Positions 19,765-29,183 of a DNA stretch of 64,000 bases are shown one piece after another; within the stretch, counting starts at the first letter, position 1; each line of letters starts with the position of its first letter. The DNA is from Legionella tucsonensis (GTDB lineage Bacteria > Pseudomonadota > Gammaproteobacteria > Legionellales > Legionellaceae): contig NZ_LNZA01000001.1 of NCBI RefSeq assembly GCF_001468035.1, positions 1,199,020 to 1,263,019 of the forward strand, read 5' to 3'. The position numbers were made by a program, and so were the translations under genes. The notes under the pieces were generated by a model. The model ran no database searches. It was not told where the DNA came from and worked only from the letters and a program-made list of their open reading frames with translations.

Positions 19765-19866
19765 TTATTGACTTAATGTAATGCTCTCTTCGGTATCTTC
19801 GTGTAACAGTTGTTGAACTTTATCATAGAAAATTTGCGTTGATTCAAGTACGCAGAAGGCTTTCAT
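19765..19866 (-). pseudogene. 33-codon ORF, probable gene remnant
   Basis: This minus-strand open frame starts MKAFCVLESTQIFYDKVQQL and ends in TAA after 33 codons. It lies downstream of the 93-residue ORF on the same strand. The pair looks like debris of a longer decayed gene, but no homology is known to me and chance is possible. Confidence 0.25.
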
Positions 19867-19926
19867 ACCTACCTACTTACTTCAGTAGGAAGCTTTGTCG
19901 TCAGCCTATTTTCAGTTACAACAAAA

Positions 19927-20208
19927 TCAAGCTTCATAGATGTTTAAACATTCTTGTAAATTTGGTAGTTGTTCTGTAGCTGATTTGGACTTGATATCAC
20001 CAAGCTGACTTAAAAATGGCTTGGCTAAGCTTTTTGTTTGTAATGCAAACAGTAAATTAGCAAAAAATTTTTTTTGTTGCTTGTCTGCATCTTTGTACCA
20101 AGTAAAAACCTTTTCAGTAATTAGCGCTAACTCATTGACATCGATAACGCTATATTTGTTAGAGTTTTTTAATTGGAACTCATACAGGTTGGCGTATAAT
20201 TGCAACAT
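19927..20208 (-). CDS. Unknown 93-residue protein, probably a truncated remnant
   Basis: The product is helical and charged with no recognised domain. The reading frame continues open 19 codons upstream of the ATG to a stop at 20266-20268, reading FISKVDPADKAKITECPSP before the Met. This plausible protein sequence suggests the ATG is not the original start and that the gene has lost its 5' part. No clear ribosome binding site precedes the ATG. It may be the C-terminal piece of an accessory or effector gene. Confidence 0.4.
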   Translation of the reverse strand: MLQLYANLYEFQLKNSNKYSVIDVNELALITEKVFTWYKDADKQQKKFFANLLFALQTKSLAKPFLSQLGDIKSKSATEQLPNLQECLNIYEA

Positions 20209-20268
20209 TGGACTGGGGCATTCAGTAATTTTTGCCTTGTCTGCAGGATCAACTTTAGAGATAAATTA

Positions 20269-20525
20269 TCAATTTATAGGTAATACTATTTTACTATAAG
20301 ATATATTGTTATATGCAACATCACTACACTACAAAAATATTGTATAATATGAAAGGAAATTGCGGAAAATAATATTTTAGTTATCTGATGTGTTAGAAAC
20401 TCTTCTTTTCACCAAGTTAAACCATGAAGGTTCACTTAAATTAAAAGGTATTCATAGTATTTTTCCCCAAATTTTAGTACATTAACCAATTTGTTATTTG
20501 AAATCTCCAGAGGATTATGTAGGCC
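20269..20525. other. Non-coding leader region before secA
   Basis: No gene seen. It presumably holds the secA promoter. AGAGGA at about 20508 is the best ribosome binding site but is 12 bases from the ATG. There is no obvious secM-like coding sequence. Confidence 0.4.
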
Positions 20526-23222
20526 ATGCTGAATACGTTGATTAAGAAAATGTTTGGAAGCCGAAATGAACGCACTTTGCGGCGTATGGAAAAGGCAGTA
20601 GTGGCAATTAATGCATTTGAGTCTCAAATGCAAGCATTAACTGATGCAGAGTTAGCTGCAAAAACCCAGCATTTCAAAGCACGTTTTGCAGAAGGAGAAA
20701 GTCTTGATGAAATGTTAGCAGAGGCTTTTGCTACAGTAAGAGAGGTATCCGTACGTACTTTAGGTTTGCGCCATTTCGATGTGCAATTAATTGGTGGAAT
20801 GGTTTTGCATGAAGGTAATATTGCTGAAATGCGCACAGGGGAAGGTAAAACATTGGTAGCAACGCTACCCGCATATTTGAATGCAATTACTGGACGTGGC
20901 GTACATGTTGTTACTGTGAATGATTATCTTGCTAAGCGTGATAGCCAATGGATGAGCCCTATATTTGAATTTTTGGGATTGACTGTGGGTGTGATTTTCC
21001 CCGATATGTCGCATACTGCAAAACAGGAGGCTTATCGTTGTGATATCGTTTATGGAACAAACAATGAATATGGTTTTGACTATTTGCGCGATAATATGGC
21101 GTTTAGTCTTGAGGATAAGGTGCAAAGAGAGTTGAACTTTGCCATCGTGGACGAAGTGGATTCAATTCTCATTGATGAAGCACGTACTCCTCTGATTATT
21201 TCCGGTGCAGCAGAAGATAGCTCCGAGCTTTATATTAAAATTAATTCATTAATTCCCCATTTGAAGAAACAAGAAGAAGAGGGTGGTGAAGGAGATTTTA
21301 CTATCGATGAAAAGCAAAAGCAGGCGCATCTTACTGATGCCGGTCATCAACATATTGAAGAATTATTGGTTAAAGCAAAACTTCTGGATCATGGTGAAAG
21401 TTTATATCATGCCAGCAATATTATGCTAATGCACCATGTTAATGCAGCATTAAAAGCACATGCAATGTTTCATCGCGATGTAGATTATATCGTTAAGGAT
21501 GGACAAGTTATTATAGTCGATGAACACACCGGTCGGACAATGCCTGGTCGAAGATGGTCTGAAGGATTGCATCAGGCTGTTGAAGCTAAGGAAGGTGTTT
21601 CCATTCAAAATGAAAACCAAACCCTCGCTTCGATTACATTCCAGAATTTCTTTCGAATGTATAATAAATTATCAGGAATGACTGGGACTGCAGATACAGA
21701 AGCTTATGAATTGCAACAAATTTATAATCTTGATGTTGTAGTAATTCCTACAAATAAACCCATGGTACGAAAAGATGAGGCTGATCTGGTGTATTTGACT
21801 CAACAAGATAAATTTCAAGCAGTTATAGCAGATATTCGTGAGTGTACTTCTCGCAAGCAACCTGTTCTTGTAGGTACTGTTTCGATTGAAGCATCTGAGT
21901 TTTTAAGTCAATTCCTTAAAAAGGAAAATATTAAACATCAAGTGCTTAATGCTAAATTCCATGAAAAGGAAGCACAAATTATTGCTGAGGCAGGTCGTCC
22001 TGGTGCGGTAACTATTGCTACAAATATGGCGGGTCGAGGAACTGATATTGTTTTGGGTGGAAGCTTATCTGCAGATTTGGCTCAATTAGGTGAAAATGCA
22101 AGCGTTGAGGAAATAGAAGCTGTAAAAAAGTTGTGGCAAAAGCGTCATGACGAAGTCATTACAGCCGGGGGGTTGAGAATTATAGGTTCGGAACGTCATG
22201 AATCCCGTCGAATTGATAATCAGTTGCGAGGACGCTCAGGTCGTCAGGGTGATGTGGGAAGCAGCCGCTTCTACTTATCTCTTGAAGATAATTTAATGCG
22301 TATATTTGCTTCTGAGCGTGTTGCATCAATGATGCGTCGTTTGGGAATGAAACCTGGAGAGCCTATTGAGCATAGTTTGGTAACCAAAGCAATTGAGAAT
22401 GCTCAACGAAAGCTTGAAGGACACCATTTTGATGTGAGAAAGCAGCTTTTGGATTATGACAACGTAGCTAATGATCAAAGACAAGTCATTTATACTCAAC
22501 GCGCTTCGATCATGGAAATGACGGATACTGAGGAAATGTTAAATATGATGCGAGAGGAAGTGATATCGAATCTTGTTAATACTTATATCCCTCCCCAAAG
22601 TTTGGAAGATCAATGGGATCCAAAATCTTTAAGTGATATTTTGGCTGATGAATTCAAACTCAAAGCTCCTGTACTCGAGTGGATTGAAGAAGATCATCAT
22701 ATTCAGCCCGAACAAATTAAAGGAAAAATTCTTGATCTTGCTGCACGGAAATATGATGAAAAAGTAAAACAAACGGGTAGAACGACGATGTCGCAGTTTG
22801 AAAAATCAGTGGTTTTGCAAACTTTGGACAATCAATGGCGTGAACATTTGGCGGCAATGGATCAATTGCGCCAAGGTATCCATTTGCGTGGTTATGCGCA
22901 AAAAGATCCAAAACAAGAGTATAAAAAAGAAGCTTTCACTTTGTTTACCACCATGCTTGATAGTTTAAAGTATGATGTTGTTCGTTTAGTTTCTTCAGTA
23001 GAAATTCAAACTGAAGAAGATGTTAATGCGGTTGAAGAGCAACGACGTGCTGAACAGGTTAGTAAGATGAGCTTGCAACATGGCAATTATGCTGATGAAA
23101 ATGATGAGGAGGCTTCCTCGTCTCAAACATACAGACGACAAGAGAAAAAAATTGGTCGAAATGATCCTTGTCCATGTGGTTCAGGTAAGAAGTATAAAGC
23201 GTGCCATGGAAGCTTGGCGTGA
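20526..23222 (+). CDS. secA: Preprotein translocase ATPase SecA
   Basis: SecA drives post-translational protein export through SecYEG. The 898-residue protein (E. coli 901) shows the Walker A region [14 protein letters not shown] near residue 102, the Walker B DEVD near 210, the second ATPase-domain motif [14 protein letters not shown] near 500, [11 protein letters not shown] near 565, and a C-terminal zinc-binding SecB/lipid-binding tail [14 protein letters not shown]. It is complete. mutT begins on the secA stop codon. Confidence 0.98.
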   Translation: MLNTLIKKMFGSRNERTLRRMEKAVVAINAFESQMQALTDAELAAKTQHFKARFAEGESLDEMLAEAFATVREVSVRTLGLRHFDVQLIGGMVLHEGNIAEMRTGEGKTLVATLPAYLNAITGRGVHVVTVNDYLAKRDSQWMSPIFEFLGLTVGVIFPDMSHTAKQEAYRCDIVYGTNNEYGFDYLRDNMAFSLEDKVQRELNFAIVDEVDSILIDEARTPLIISGAAEDSSELYIKINSLIPHLKKQEEEGGEGDFTIDEKQKQAHLTDAGHQHIEELLVKAKLLDHGESLYHASNIMLMHHVNAALKAHAMFHRDVDYIVKDGQVIIVDEHTGRTMPGRRWSEGLHQAVEAKEGVSIQNENQTLASITFQNFFRMYNKLSGMTGTADTEAYELQQIYNLDVVVIPTNKPMVRKDEADLVYLTQQDKFQAVIADIRECTSRKQPVLVGTVSIEASEFLSQFLKKENIKHQVLNAKFHEKEAQIIAEAGRPGAVTIATNMAGRGTDIVLGGSLSADLAQLGENASVEEIEAVKKLWQKRHDEVITAGGLRIIGSERHESRRIDNQLRGRSGRQGDVGSSRFYLSLEDNLMRIFASERVASMMRRLGMKPGEPIEHSLVTKAIENAQRKLEGHHFDVRKQLLDYDNVANDQRQVIYTQRASIMEMTDTEEMLNMMREEVISNLVNTYIPPQSLEDQWDPKSLSDILADEFKLKAPVLEWIEEDHHIQPEQIKGKILDLAARKYDEKVKQTGRTTMSQFEKSVVLQTLDNQWREHLAAMDQLRQGIHLRGYAQKDPKQEYKKEAFTLFTTMLDSLKYDVVRLVSSVEIQTEEDVNAVEEQRRAEQVSKMSLQHGNYADENDEEASSSQTYRRQEKKIGRNDPCPCGSGKKYKACHGSLA

Positions 23223-23644
23223 ACATCTCCGTAGCTGTAGCAGTTATTATCGATGAGCAACAACGCATTTTAATTACCCAACGTCCTTTTTATCTTCCTC
23301 ATGGAGGATGTTGGGAATTTCCTGGCGGTAAATTGGAAGTAAATGAACCTTCAGAATCTGCATTGATTCGCGAAATCAAAGAAGAAATTGGCATAGAAGT
23401 TCGTCATTATACTTTGCTCGGTGAAGTAAAACATCAATATCCTGATAAATCAGTAAAATTAATTATTTTTCTTGTCAGTCAATATGTCGGAGAACCTTTA
23501 TGTCTAGAAGGACAATTGGCTATGAAATGGGTTTATCCGTATGAACTAAATCCTGAGCATTTCCCAGAAGCAAATCGTGAAGTAATAGACATGGTATATG
23601 ATTATTTACTCTGTAATAAATCTGAGAGACACGAGTTTAAATAA
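23219..23644 (+). CDS. mutT: MutT-like 8-oxo-dGTP diphosphatase
   Basis: This is a Nudix hydrolase of 141 residues from GTG 23219, whose GTGA overlaps the secA stop; GGAAG six bases upstream supports this start, although ATG 23201 is also in frame. The full Nudix box is present at [24 protein letters not shown]. MutT removes 8-oxo-dGTP from the nucleotide pool and prevents A:T to C:G changes. secA-mutT neighbourhood is common in gammaproteobacteria, which supports the name. Confidence 0.9.
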   Translation: MNISVAVAVIIDEQQRILITQRPFYLPHGGCWEFPGGKLEVNEPSESALIREIKEEIGIEVRHYTLLGEVKHQYPDKSVKLIIFLVSQYVGEPLCLEGQLAMKWVYPYELNPEHFPEANREVIDMVYDYLLCNKSERHEFK

Positions 23645-23789
23645 AATACTTCAATTTTCAGCTGTGCAAATCATTCATAAGTCTTGCTAGGCGTAGTAAC
23701 AAAAAAATTTTGAAACAAACTTAGGTTACCCGGGGTGATTAATGCTCGTGTGAACTTTCAGAGTATATTTCTAATGGATTATAAATAAA

Positions 23790-24944
23790 TTAATTGATTT
23801 TTTGTGCCGGCATAAAATGCAAGGCGCTCTTTTTGTACTCTACATGACAATTAGAATCTTCTGAATCTAAAATGATTTCATCTTGATCATCTGCTACTGT
23901 AATTGGGCCTGAATAAAATTGATTCATGCCTTGAATAAAAGATTCCTTAGCTTCATCTGTGGTGGGAATAGCTGGGACCAAATGAGTCAACACCAGTTTC
24001 TTTACATTGGCTTTATTTGCCATTTGTGCAAGCAATAAAGTGTCAGAGTGATAGCGTTTATTTTCTTTGGCAAAAGCTAATGTTCTATAATCAGCTCTCG
24101 CCTGTGCTTTAGAAATAATTTGCTCATATAAGTGATGACTTAATGCCTCATTTATTAAAATATCAGCATTTGTTGCATTTTGTCTAAGGGATTTAACTAC
24201 TCTCGTATCTCCACTTATAACCACCTTACAATTCTTATAATGAATACGATAACCAACAGCAGGGAATGCAGGCTCATGATGAACTTGGAACGCATGAATT
24301 TGAAGATTATTCTTCTGATAAACGAGTTTTCCTTCTGGATTGGTTTTGAATTCTTTAGTTTTTGCAAATGCTAAAGTAGGATCTTCTATTCCTTGGCGAT
24401 TTATTGCGCGAAAGATAACGTCGAGTCTATAAGCTTTCTCGAGAGCATTTAAAACTTGCTTTGTTCCATAAGGACCATATAGCAAAATATTTTTTGCATT
24501 GCCAGCTACCCATGAAGCGTTTATGACCTGTCCTAAGCCACCAAAATGGTCTGAATGCCAATGAGTCATAAAGATATGTCTTAAATGAGTATAGGGTAAA
24601 CCCATAGCTCCTAATGTTTGTATGGTACCTTCTCCTGCATCAAACAGCATAAATTCTTGTTCTGCAATCATCGCCACACAAGCAGGCTTACGAATTTCCT
24701 GCATCGTGACTTCAGGATCACCAGTTCCACACAAATAAAGATGTAACTTTCCATCCGTTAAAACATGTGTATTCATAGGGTTAATGACATATGCTCCTGC
24801 ATTGGTCCCTGTTTTGGTGGCAGCAATTACTTGAGTAGCATCAGAGGCGAAAACATAAGTTATAACAAGAATCCATAAAACAAAAATAAAAGATATTTTT
24901 CCGGTAATAGTAATAAACTCTCGACTTAATAATTCAGCTGACAT
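23790..24944 (-). CDS. Exported metallo-beta-lactamase-fold hydrolase
   Basis: The start is placed at the Met of MSAELLSREF (24944), preceded by AGGGAG five bases away, giving 384 residues. A hydrophobic segment (about 16-35) acts as signal peptide or anchor. The metal-binding motif THWHSDHFGG (about 128) and VVISGDTRVVKSL (about 240), with downstream His residues, are those of RNase Z/arylsulfatase-like MBL enzymes. Export argues against tRNA processing. The substrate is unknown. Confidence 0.8.
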   Translation of the reverse strand: MSAELLSREFITITGKISFIFVLWILVITYVFASDATQVIAATKTGTNAGAYVINPMNTHVLTDGKLHLYLCGTGDPEVTMQEIRKPACVAMIAEQEFMLFDAGEGTIQTLGAMGLPYTHLRHIFMTHWHSDHFGGLGQVINASWVAGNAKNILLYGPYGTKQVLNALEKAYRLDVIFRAINRQGIEDPTLAFAKTKEFKTNPEGKLVYQKNNLQIHAFQVHHEPAFPAVGYRIHYKNCKVVISGDTRVVKSLRQNATNADILINEALSHHLYEQIISKAQARADYRTLAFAKENKRYHSDTLLLAQMANKANVKKLVLTHLVPAIPTTDEAKESFIQGMNQFYSGPITVADDQDEIILDSEDSNCHVEYKKSALHFMPAQKIN

Positions 24945-25078
24945 CGTCACTCCCTGAGAATGTAAATTTATATTAAATAACTCACGCCACAAGAGTTAAT
25001 ACTTTTTCGGATATAACTCCATGAAAGAAAATATGGATAAAGCTGATACTTCTTACGGTGATATATGCTAGGAAAATC

Positions 25079-26317
25079 TTATAATTCATTTTTATAAATA
25101 ACACCATTTTTCATAATTAATTTTAAATTATCTTTAGGATGTAGTAAAAGACTTAAATTGATTAAAGGGTTCCCATCCACTACTATTAGATCAGCATAAG
25201 CTCCTTCAGTTATCGTTCCAAGTTTTCCTTTTTGCATTAATAATTCTGCATTTACAGAAGTAGCGGAATGAATAATATGGGCAGGGGAGTCAAATTCGGA
25301 GCGTATTTCAAACTCTCTTAATTGTTCTTTCTGTGCCACAGGTCCCCAAAGATCGGTACCAAAAGCAATTGGAATTTTATGTTTCAGAGCATAGGCGTAA
25401 ACTTTTTTACCTTCTTCAATGGTTTTTTTTAGATTAGCAACTATAGAGCTTGTTAAATTGGTCTGCTCAGCACTTTCAACTCTTTGAAGTAATGAAATAA
25501 ATGTTGGATCATAAAATATATTATTCTCTGACATTAACTTCACTGTTGATTCGCTTATAAAATTAGCATGTTCAATGGAACGAACTCCTGCTTTAATGCA
25601 TTTTTTTACTGCTTCATCACTGTATGCATGAGCCATTACATAAGTTTTTCTTGCGCATGCTTCCTCGACGATAGCGGATAATTCCTCCTCTGAATACTCA
25701 TAAAGAGTAGGACAAGCTAGAGAAGGAAAAACAACCCCACCGGAAACGAATACTTTCAGTTGAGATGCTCCCTTCCTTAATTCTTCTCGAGCAGCCTTTC
25801 GTACCTCATCCACACCGTCTGCAATAACGGACATAACGGAAAAAGAACTTATATGTCCACAAGGATCAACAAGTTCATTTGGTTTTCTAAAATCAGCCCC
25901 ACCACCTGTTTGAGTTAATGCTTTTCCTGAATAAAATAATCTAGGTGCGGGCATATTTTGATTATCTACTAACTGTGCTATTCGAAAATCGGCACCTCCA
26001 GCCTCACGTATTGTTGTAAATCCATAAAACAAACTATTTTTTAGATAGTTAGCTGCAGCAATAAATATCTCGACCTCCGGATAAAAGATATTTTTAGGAC
26101 TTAAGTTTAATCCAGTAATATGAGCGTGAGCATCAATTAAGCCAGGCATTAATGTTTTTCCTTTAACATCAATAATTATTCCTTCTTCAAGAGAGGGGAG
26201 TGGCGTCTGCGAGATTTTAGAAATTAAGTTGTCATGAATGAGAATATCAAAATTTTTGTGAAGTTCACTACAATCCTCAAAAATGACGCTGGCATTTTTT
26301 AAAAGAACTTGACTCAT
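25079..26317 (-). CDS. Amidohydrolase-family protein (imidazolonepropionase/prolidase-like)
   Basis: The 412-residue protein belongs to the metal-dependent amidohydrolase superfamily: PGLIDAHAHITG (about 57-68) provides the first metal-binding HxH, KVFVSGGV contains the bridging Lys near 190, VMAHAYSD and SIEHANFIS give further His ligands, and AFGTDLWG the catalytic Asp near 320. The C-terminal LGTITEGAYADLIVVDGNPL closes the composite beta-sandwich. No signal peptide is visible, so it is probably cytoplasmic. Substrates in this group include cyclic amides and Xaa-Pro dipeptides; this one cannot be assigned. Confidence 0.85.
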   Translation of the reverse strand: MSQVLLKNASVIFEDCSELHKNFDILIHDNLISKISQTPLPSLEEGIIIDVKGKTLMPGLIDAHAHITGLNLSPKNIFYPEVEIFIAAANYLKNSLFYGFTTIREAGGADFRIAQLVDNQNMPAPRLFYSGKALTQTGGGADFRKPNELVDPCGHISSFSVMSVIADGVDEVRKAAREELRKGASQLKVFVSGGVVFPSLACPTLYEYSEEELSAIVEEACARKTYVMAHAYSDEAVKKCIKAGVRSIEHANFISESTVKLMSENNIFYDPTFISLLQRVESAEQTNLTSSIVANLKKTIEEGKKVYAYALKHKIPIAFGTDLWGPVAQKEQLREFEIRSEFDSPAHIIHSATSVNAELLMQKGKLGTITEGAYADLIVVDGNPLINLSLLLHPKDNLKLIMKNGVIYKNEL

Positions 26318-26550
26318 TGTTAGCCATGATTCTAATTTACATAATCATAAATATAGTACACGATGCTATTATTTTCATAATACTAATTATGTCATGCGTG
26401 TATTGAGGGTTGTTTCTAACTTTGTAGCACAGAAGTATCAGTTTTAAGATGGTGTCCTCCATAAAATGATGGATACGCTGTGACTGGTTATTAATTTCAC
26501 TGTAGAAAAGCCAAAGGTCCCTGCTTGACTGTTATGAGAAAAAAAATCTA

Positions 26551-27153
26551 TTATAAATTTTTTGATTCTTGAAGATATTTATAATGTAAATCATTTACTC
26601 TCCTGGCTAATTCAACAATTTCCATATTATTAACAACTACGTCATCTGCATTTTCTAAACGCAGATGAGTATCAGGTTGAATAGATAAAATAGCCTGGGC
26701 TTGTTCTTTACTGCATTGATCCCGCTGCATTAATCGTGATATTTGTATTTCCTTTGGCGCACAGACAAGCAAAATTTGATTGATATAAGGGTAGGCTTGT
26801 TTTGTAATTAGCAAAGGTATTTCTACTATGCAATAAGGAGTTATACTTGTATTAACTCGTTTTTTAATCTCTTTACGGATAAGTGGATGTAAGAGGCGTT
26901 CAAGCCAGTTTCGCTCTTCATGGTCCGAAAATATTATTTCTCTTAATTTGTTACGATTCAGCTCTCCATCTTCTTTAAGAACTTTAAAACCATAATGCGC
27001 TACAATTTTTTTATATGTGGCTTTATTTTTTTGGGTGATTTCTCTTGATATTTTATCGGCATGAATTACTTCAACACCCAGTTCTGAAAAAAGTTCAGCA
27101 ACTGTAGTTTTCCCACTCGCGATATCACCTGTTAATCCAACGCAATAAACCAT
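26551..27153 (-). CDS. coaE: Dephospho-CoA kinase
   Basis: CoaE phosphorylates dephospho-CoA in the last step of coenzyme A synthesis. The P-loop GLTGDIASGKTT is at the N-terminus, followed by the typical HADKISREI, LERLLHPLIRKEI and VEIPLLI segments. The start at Met of MVYCVGLTG (27153) fits the family; an ATG at 27168 overlapping the previous stop would add five residues. It is the last gene of a minus-strand operon with bioA, an EAL protein and a Cys-rich secreted protein. Confidence 0.92.
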   Translation of the reverse strand: MVYCVGLTGDIASGKTTVAELFSELGVEVIHADKISREITQKNKATYKKIVAHYGFKVLKEDGELNRNKLREIIFSDHEERNWLERLLHPLIRKEIKKRVNTSITPYCIVEIPLLITKQAYPYINQILLVCAPKEIQISRLMQRDQCSKEQAQAILSIQPDTHLRLENADDVVVNNMEIVELARRVNDLHYKYLQESKNL

Positions 27154-27157
27154 GCTT

Positions 27158-27595
27158 TTAAATCTCATTTTTATTAATGCATGTTACTACATTAATGGTG
27201 CACGTATAAGGAACAGGGCTTTTGTGTTTACAATATGCTAGGGCGGCCAATGCTGCATCTTCACGATTTGGATAGAGATTACTTCTCCAGGCTAATGCTT
27301 CTCTATCGAAAGCAGTACATCGCCACATGGGCATAATATTTATACCATTAACGAATTTAATACAACTTGCTTTGGATACTTTGCAGGTGGCTGGAGCCTT
27401 ACTGTTTTTTTTACATTCAGCAAAAGAAAGATTTAAAGCTATTTTTTGATACGCACTTTGTGCAGTCCATTTTGTATGAGTTACGTCACGTGTTGAACAT
27501 TGCCAATAATTATTTTCTATATTTGTTGGCTGAGCAAAACTTGAAGCCGAAATACCTAGAACAAGCAAAAAACAATATCCTATGTATTTATTCAT
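27158..27595 (-). CDS. Secreted protein with two Cys-containing repeats
   Basis: The 145-residue product has a signal peptide (MNKYIGYCFLLVLGISASSFA). The mature part consists of two similar units of about 50 residues, each with a WxC start, a central W, a run of Ala/Tyr helix, and a PxTCxxxxxxC end (YWQC...PATCKVSKASC and MWRC...PYTCTINVVTC). Four cysteines per unit suggest disulfides. I do not recognise a named family. It overlaps the EAL gene by eight bases and ends just before coaE. Confidence 0.7.
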   Translation of the reverse strand: MNKYIGYCFLLVLGISASSFAQPTNIENNYWQCSTRDVTHTKWTAQSAYQKIALNLSFAECKKNSKAPATCKVSKASCIKFVNGINIMPMWRCTAFDREALAWRSNLYPNREDAALAALAYCKHKSPVPYTCTINVVTCINKNEI

Positions 27596-29180
27596 TTCCT
27601 TTCCCCTTTAGCAGTTCAATTAGTTGTTCAATATGTAAGGCTTTTGAAAAATACCAGCCTTGAAAAAATTGAACTTCGTTTTGTAGCAAATAATTTAGTT
27701 GCTCTTTCGTTTCTACACCTTCTGCAATAATAGTTAAATTAATTTTTTTTGCTAAATGGATGATTGCGTCATTTAATGTTTCTGTGATGGCTTTAGTCCC
27801 TATAGCATGAATGAATATTTTATCAATTTTAAGGTAGTTAAAAGGATAGTATTGTAAGTAGCTGATACTCGCATGTCCCGTTCCATAATCGTCTATAGCC
27901 AATGAATACCCCGCATCTCTGAGCTCTTGCATTCTGTTTATATAGATTTCATTATTCATATCGAGTAGATAGCGTTCCGTTATTTCTAACAATATTTGTT
28001 TGGGTGAAATAGAATAGTGTCGCATGAGTTTATATAACTGGGGAAAAAAATTATCATCAGTAAAATGTAGCGCACAAATATTAAATGATAAATGGAAGGT
28101 AGGTTTCGTCCTAAAGATGGTCTTAGTTTCTTTAAATGCTGTTTCAATAATTTGCAATGTTATTGGAACAATTAAGCCGGTGTTTTCCGCTTCTTCTATA
28201 AAAAGAGCAGGCATAATGATTTCATCTTGATTATCCTGCCATCTTAGGAGAACCTCAGCACCTGAATAAGCGTTACTTTTTGAATCAAATAACGGTTGAT
28301 AAACGGGGTAAAATTGTCCGCTTCTAATCGCTTGCTTCATTGCTCCATGCAAAGAATAATACCTATTAAATATATTCCTAATTAAAAAATATAATAAAAC
28401 TGAAAGTACTAACACATCAAGAATAACTAAGATTTGGTTATGCCAAAAAGTATTAATTATGGTTTGATCAGCTTCTGTAACTGTAAGTAAAACACCATTA
28501 AGGCTGTTTAATTTTGTTGTAGCAAATATTTTTTTAAAGGGGAAGGAGGAATCAAGAAACAATTTATCTATCCAAGAGGCTCCTTTTACTGTTCCTATGC
28601 GGATAATTTCTTTTTTTTGATTGACGTCATATAAAGTGATTATGTGCTGACTACTTTCTGGGGTATTCAGCATATTTTCAAGTATTGATGTCATAAGAAT
28701 TATTTCTACCTGATAATCACCAATTTTTTTTTGGATTGCAAAAATTGGATGATGAAACATAGGTATTTTTAATGGTCCTATAGTTGTCTGATGTACATTT
28801 TGACTTAAGAGAAAAGTCTGATTATGAGGCAGGGTAGAGCATATAATCTGATGCTTTTTATCGCGAATGGCCAATCCAGAAATTTGTGCATGATTAATAG
28901 CCATATATTGCAGAAAAGGAAGAAAATTATTTTCACATGTCAGGTTTTCCTTCTGGTAGGAAGGAATTAGGTACAAATTTTGTAGAATATCATTAATAAA
29001 GCGATCAATGTTATACGTGAGTTTATGACTTACCTCAGTCACCGAAGTTAAAGAGTTTTTAACATTATTATTCCAATTGATGTAAGAAAGGATAATAAGT
29101 AAAAAAATGGTGAAAAATATCCAGAATAATTTGAATTGTTTGTAGACAAAAAATGTCATGTTACCAAATATTTTTCGCAT
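27588..29180 (-). CDS. Membrane c-di-GMP phosphodiesterase (CSS-motif sensor plus EAL)
   Basis: This 530-residue protein has an N-terminal membrane helix (about 10-32), a periplasmic CSS-motif-like sensor domain (Cys78 in LTCENN and Cys109 in ICSTLP), a second membrane helix at about 240-262, and a cytoplasmic EAL domain (about 275-525). The signature EAL residues read EVLLRW, and DDYGTGHASISYLQ and the final EGVETKEQL are present, so it is probably an active c-di-GMP phosphodiesterase. In enterobacteria CSS-EAL proteins respond to periplasmic redox state. It lies three bases after bioA in one operon. Confidence 0.88.
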   Translation of the reverse strand: MRKIFGNMTFFVYKQFKLFWIFFTIFLLIILSYINWNNNVKNSLTSVTEVSHKLTYNIDRFINDILQNLYLIPSYQKENLTCENNFLPFLQYMAINHAQISGLAIRDKKHQIICSTLPHNQTFLLSQNVHQTTIGPLKIPMFHHPIFAIQKKIGDYQVEIILMTSILENMLNTPESSQHIITLYDVNQKKEIIRIGTVKGASWIDKLFLDSSFPFKKIFATTKLNSLNGVLLTVTEADQTIINTFWHNQILVILDVLVLSVLLYFLIRNIFNRYYSLHGAMKQAIRSGQFYPVYQPLFDSKSNAYSGAEVLLRWQDNQDEIIMPALFIEEAENTGLIVPITLQIIETAFKETKTIFRTKPTFHLSFNICALHFTDDNFFPQLYKLMRHYSISPKQILLEITERYLLDMNNEIYINRMQELRDAGYSLAIDDYGTGHASISYLQYYPFNYLKIDKIFIHAIGTKAITETLNDAIIHLAKKINLTIIAEGVETKEQLNYLLQNEVQFFQGWYFSKALHIEQLIELLKGKGNE

Positions 29181-29183
29181 GAT

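Noticed and set aside
20021-20299. 92-codon plus-strand frame before secA
   Set aside because: It overlaps the minus-strand 93-codon ORF almost entirely; Cys/Leu/Ser-rich composition and no ribosome site suggest a shadow.
23690-23760. Possible further copy of the palindromic repeat (GGTTACCCGGGGTGA)
   Set aside because: Only a short GC-rich patch resembles the core and no pairing arm was found.
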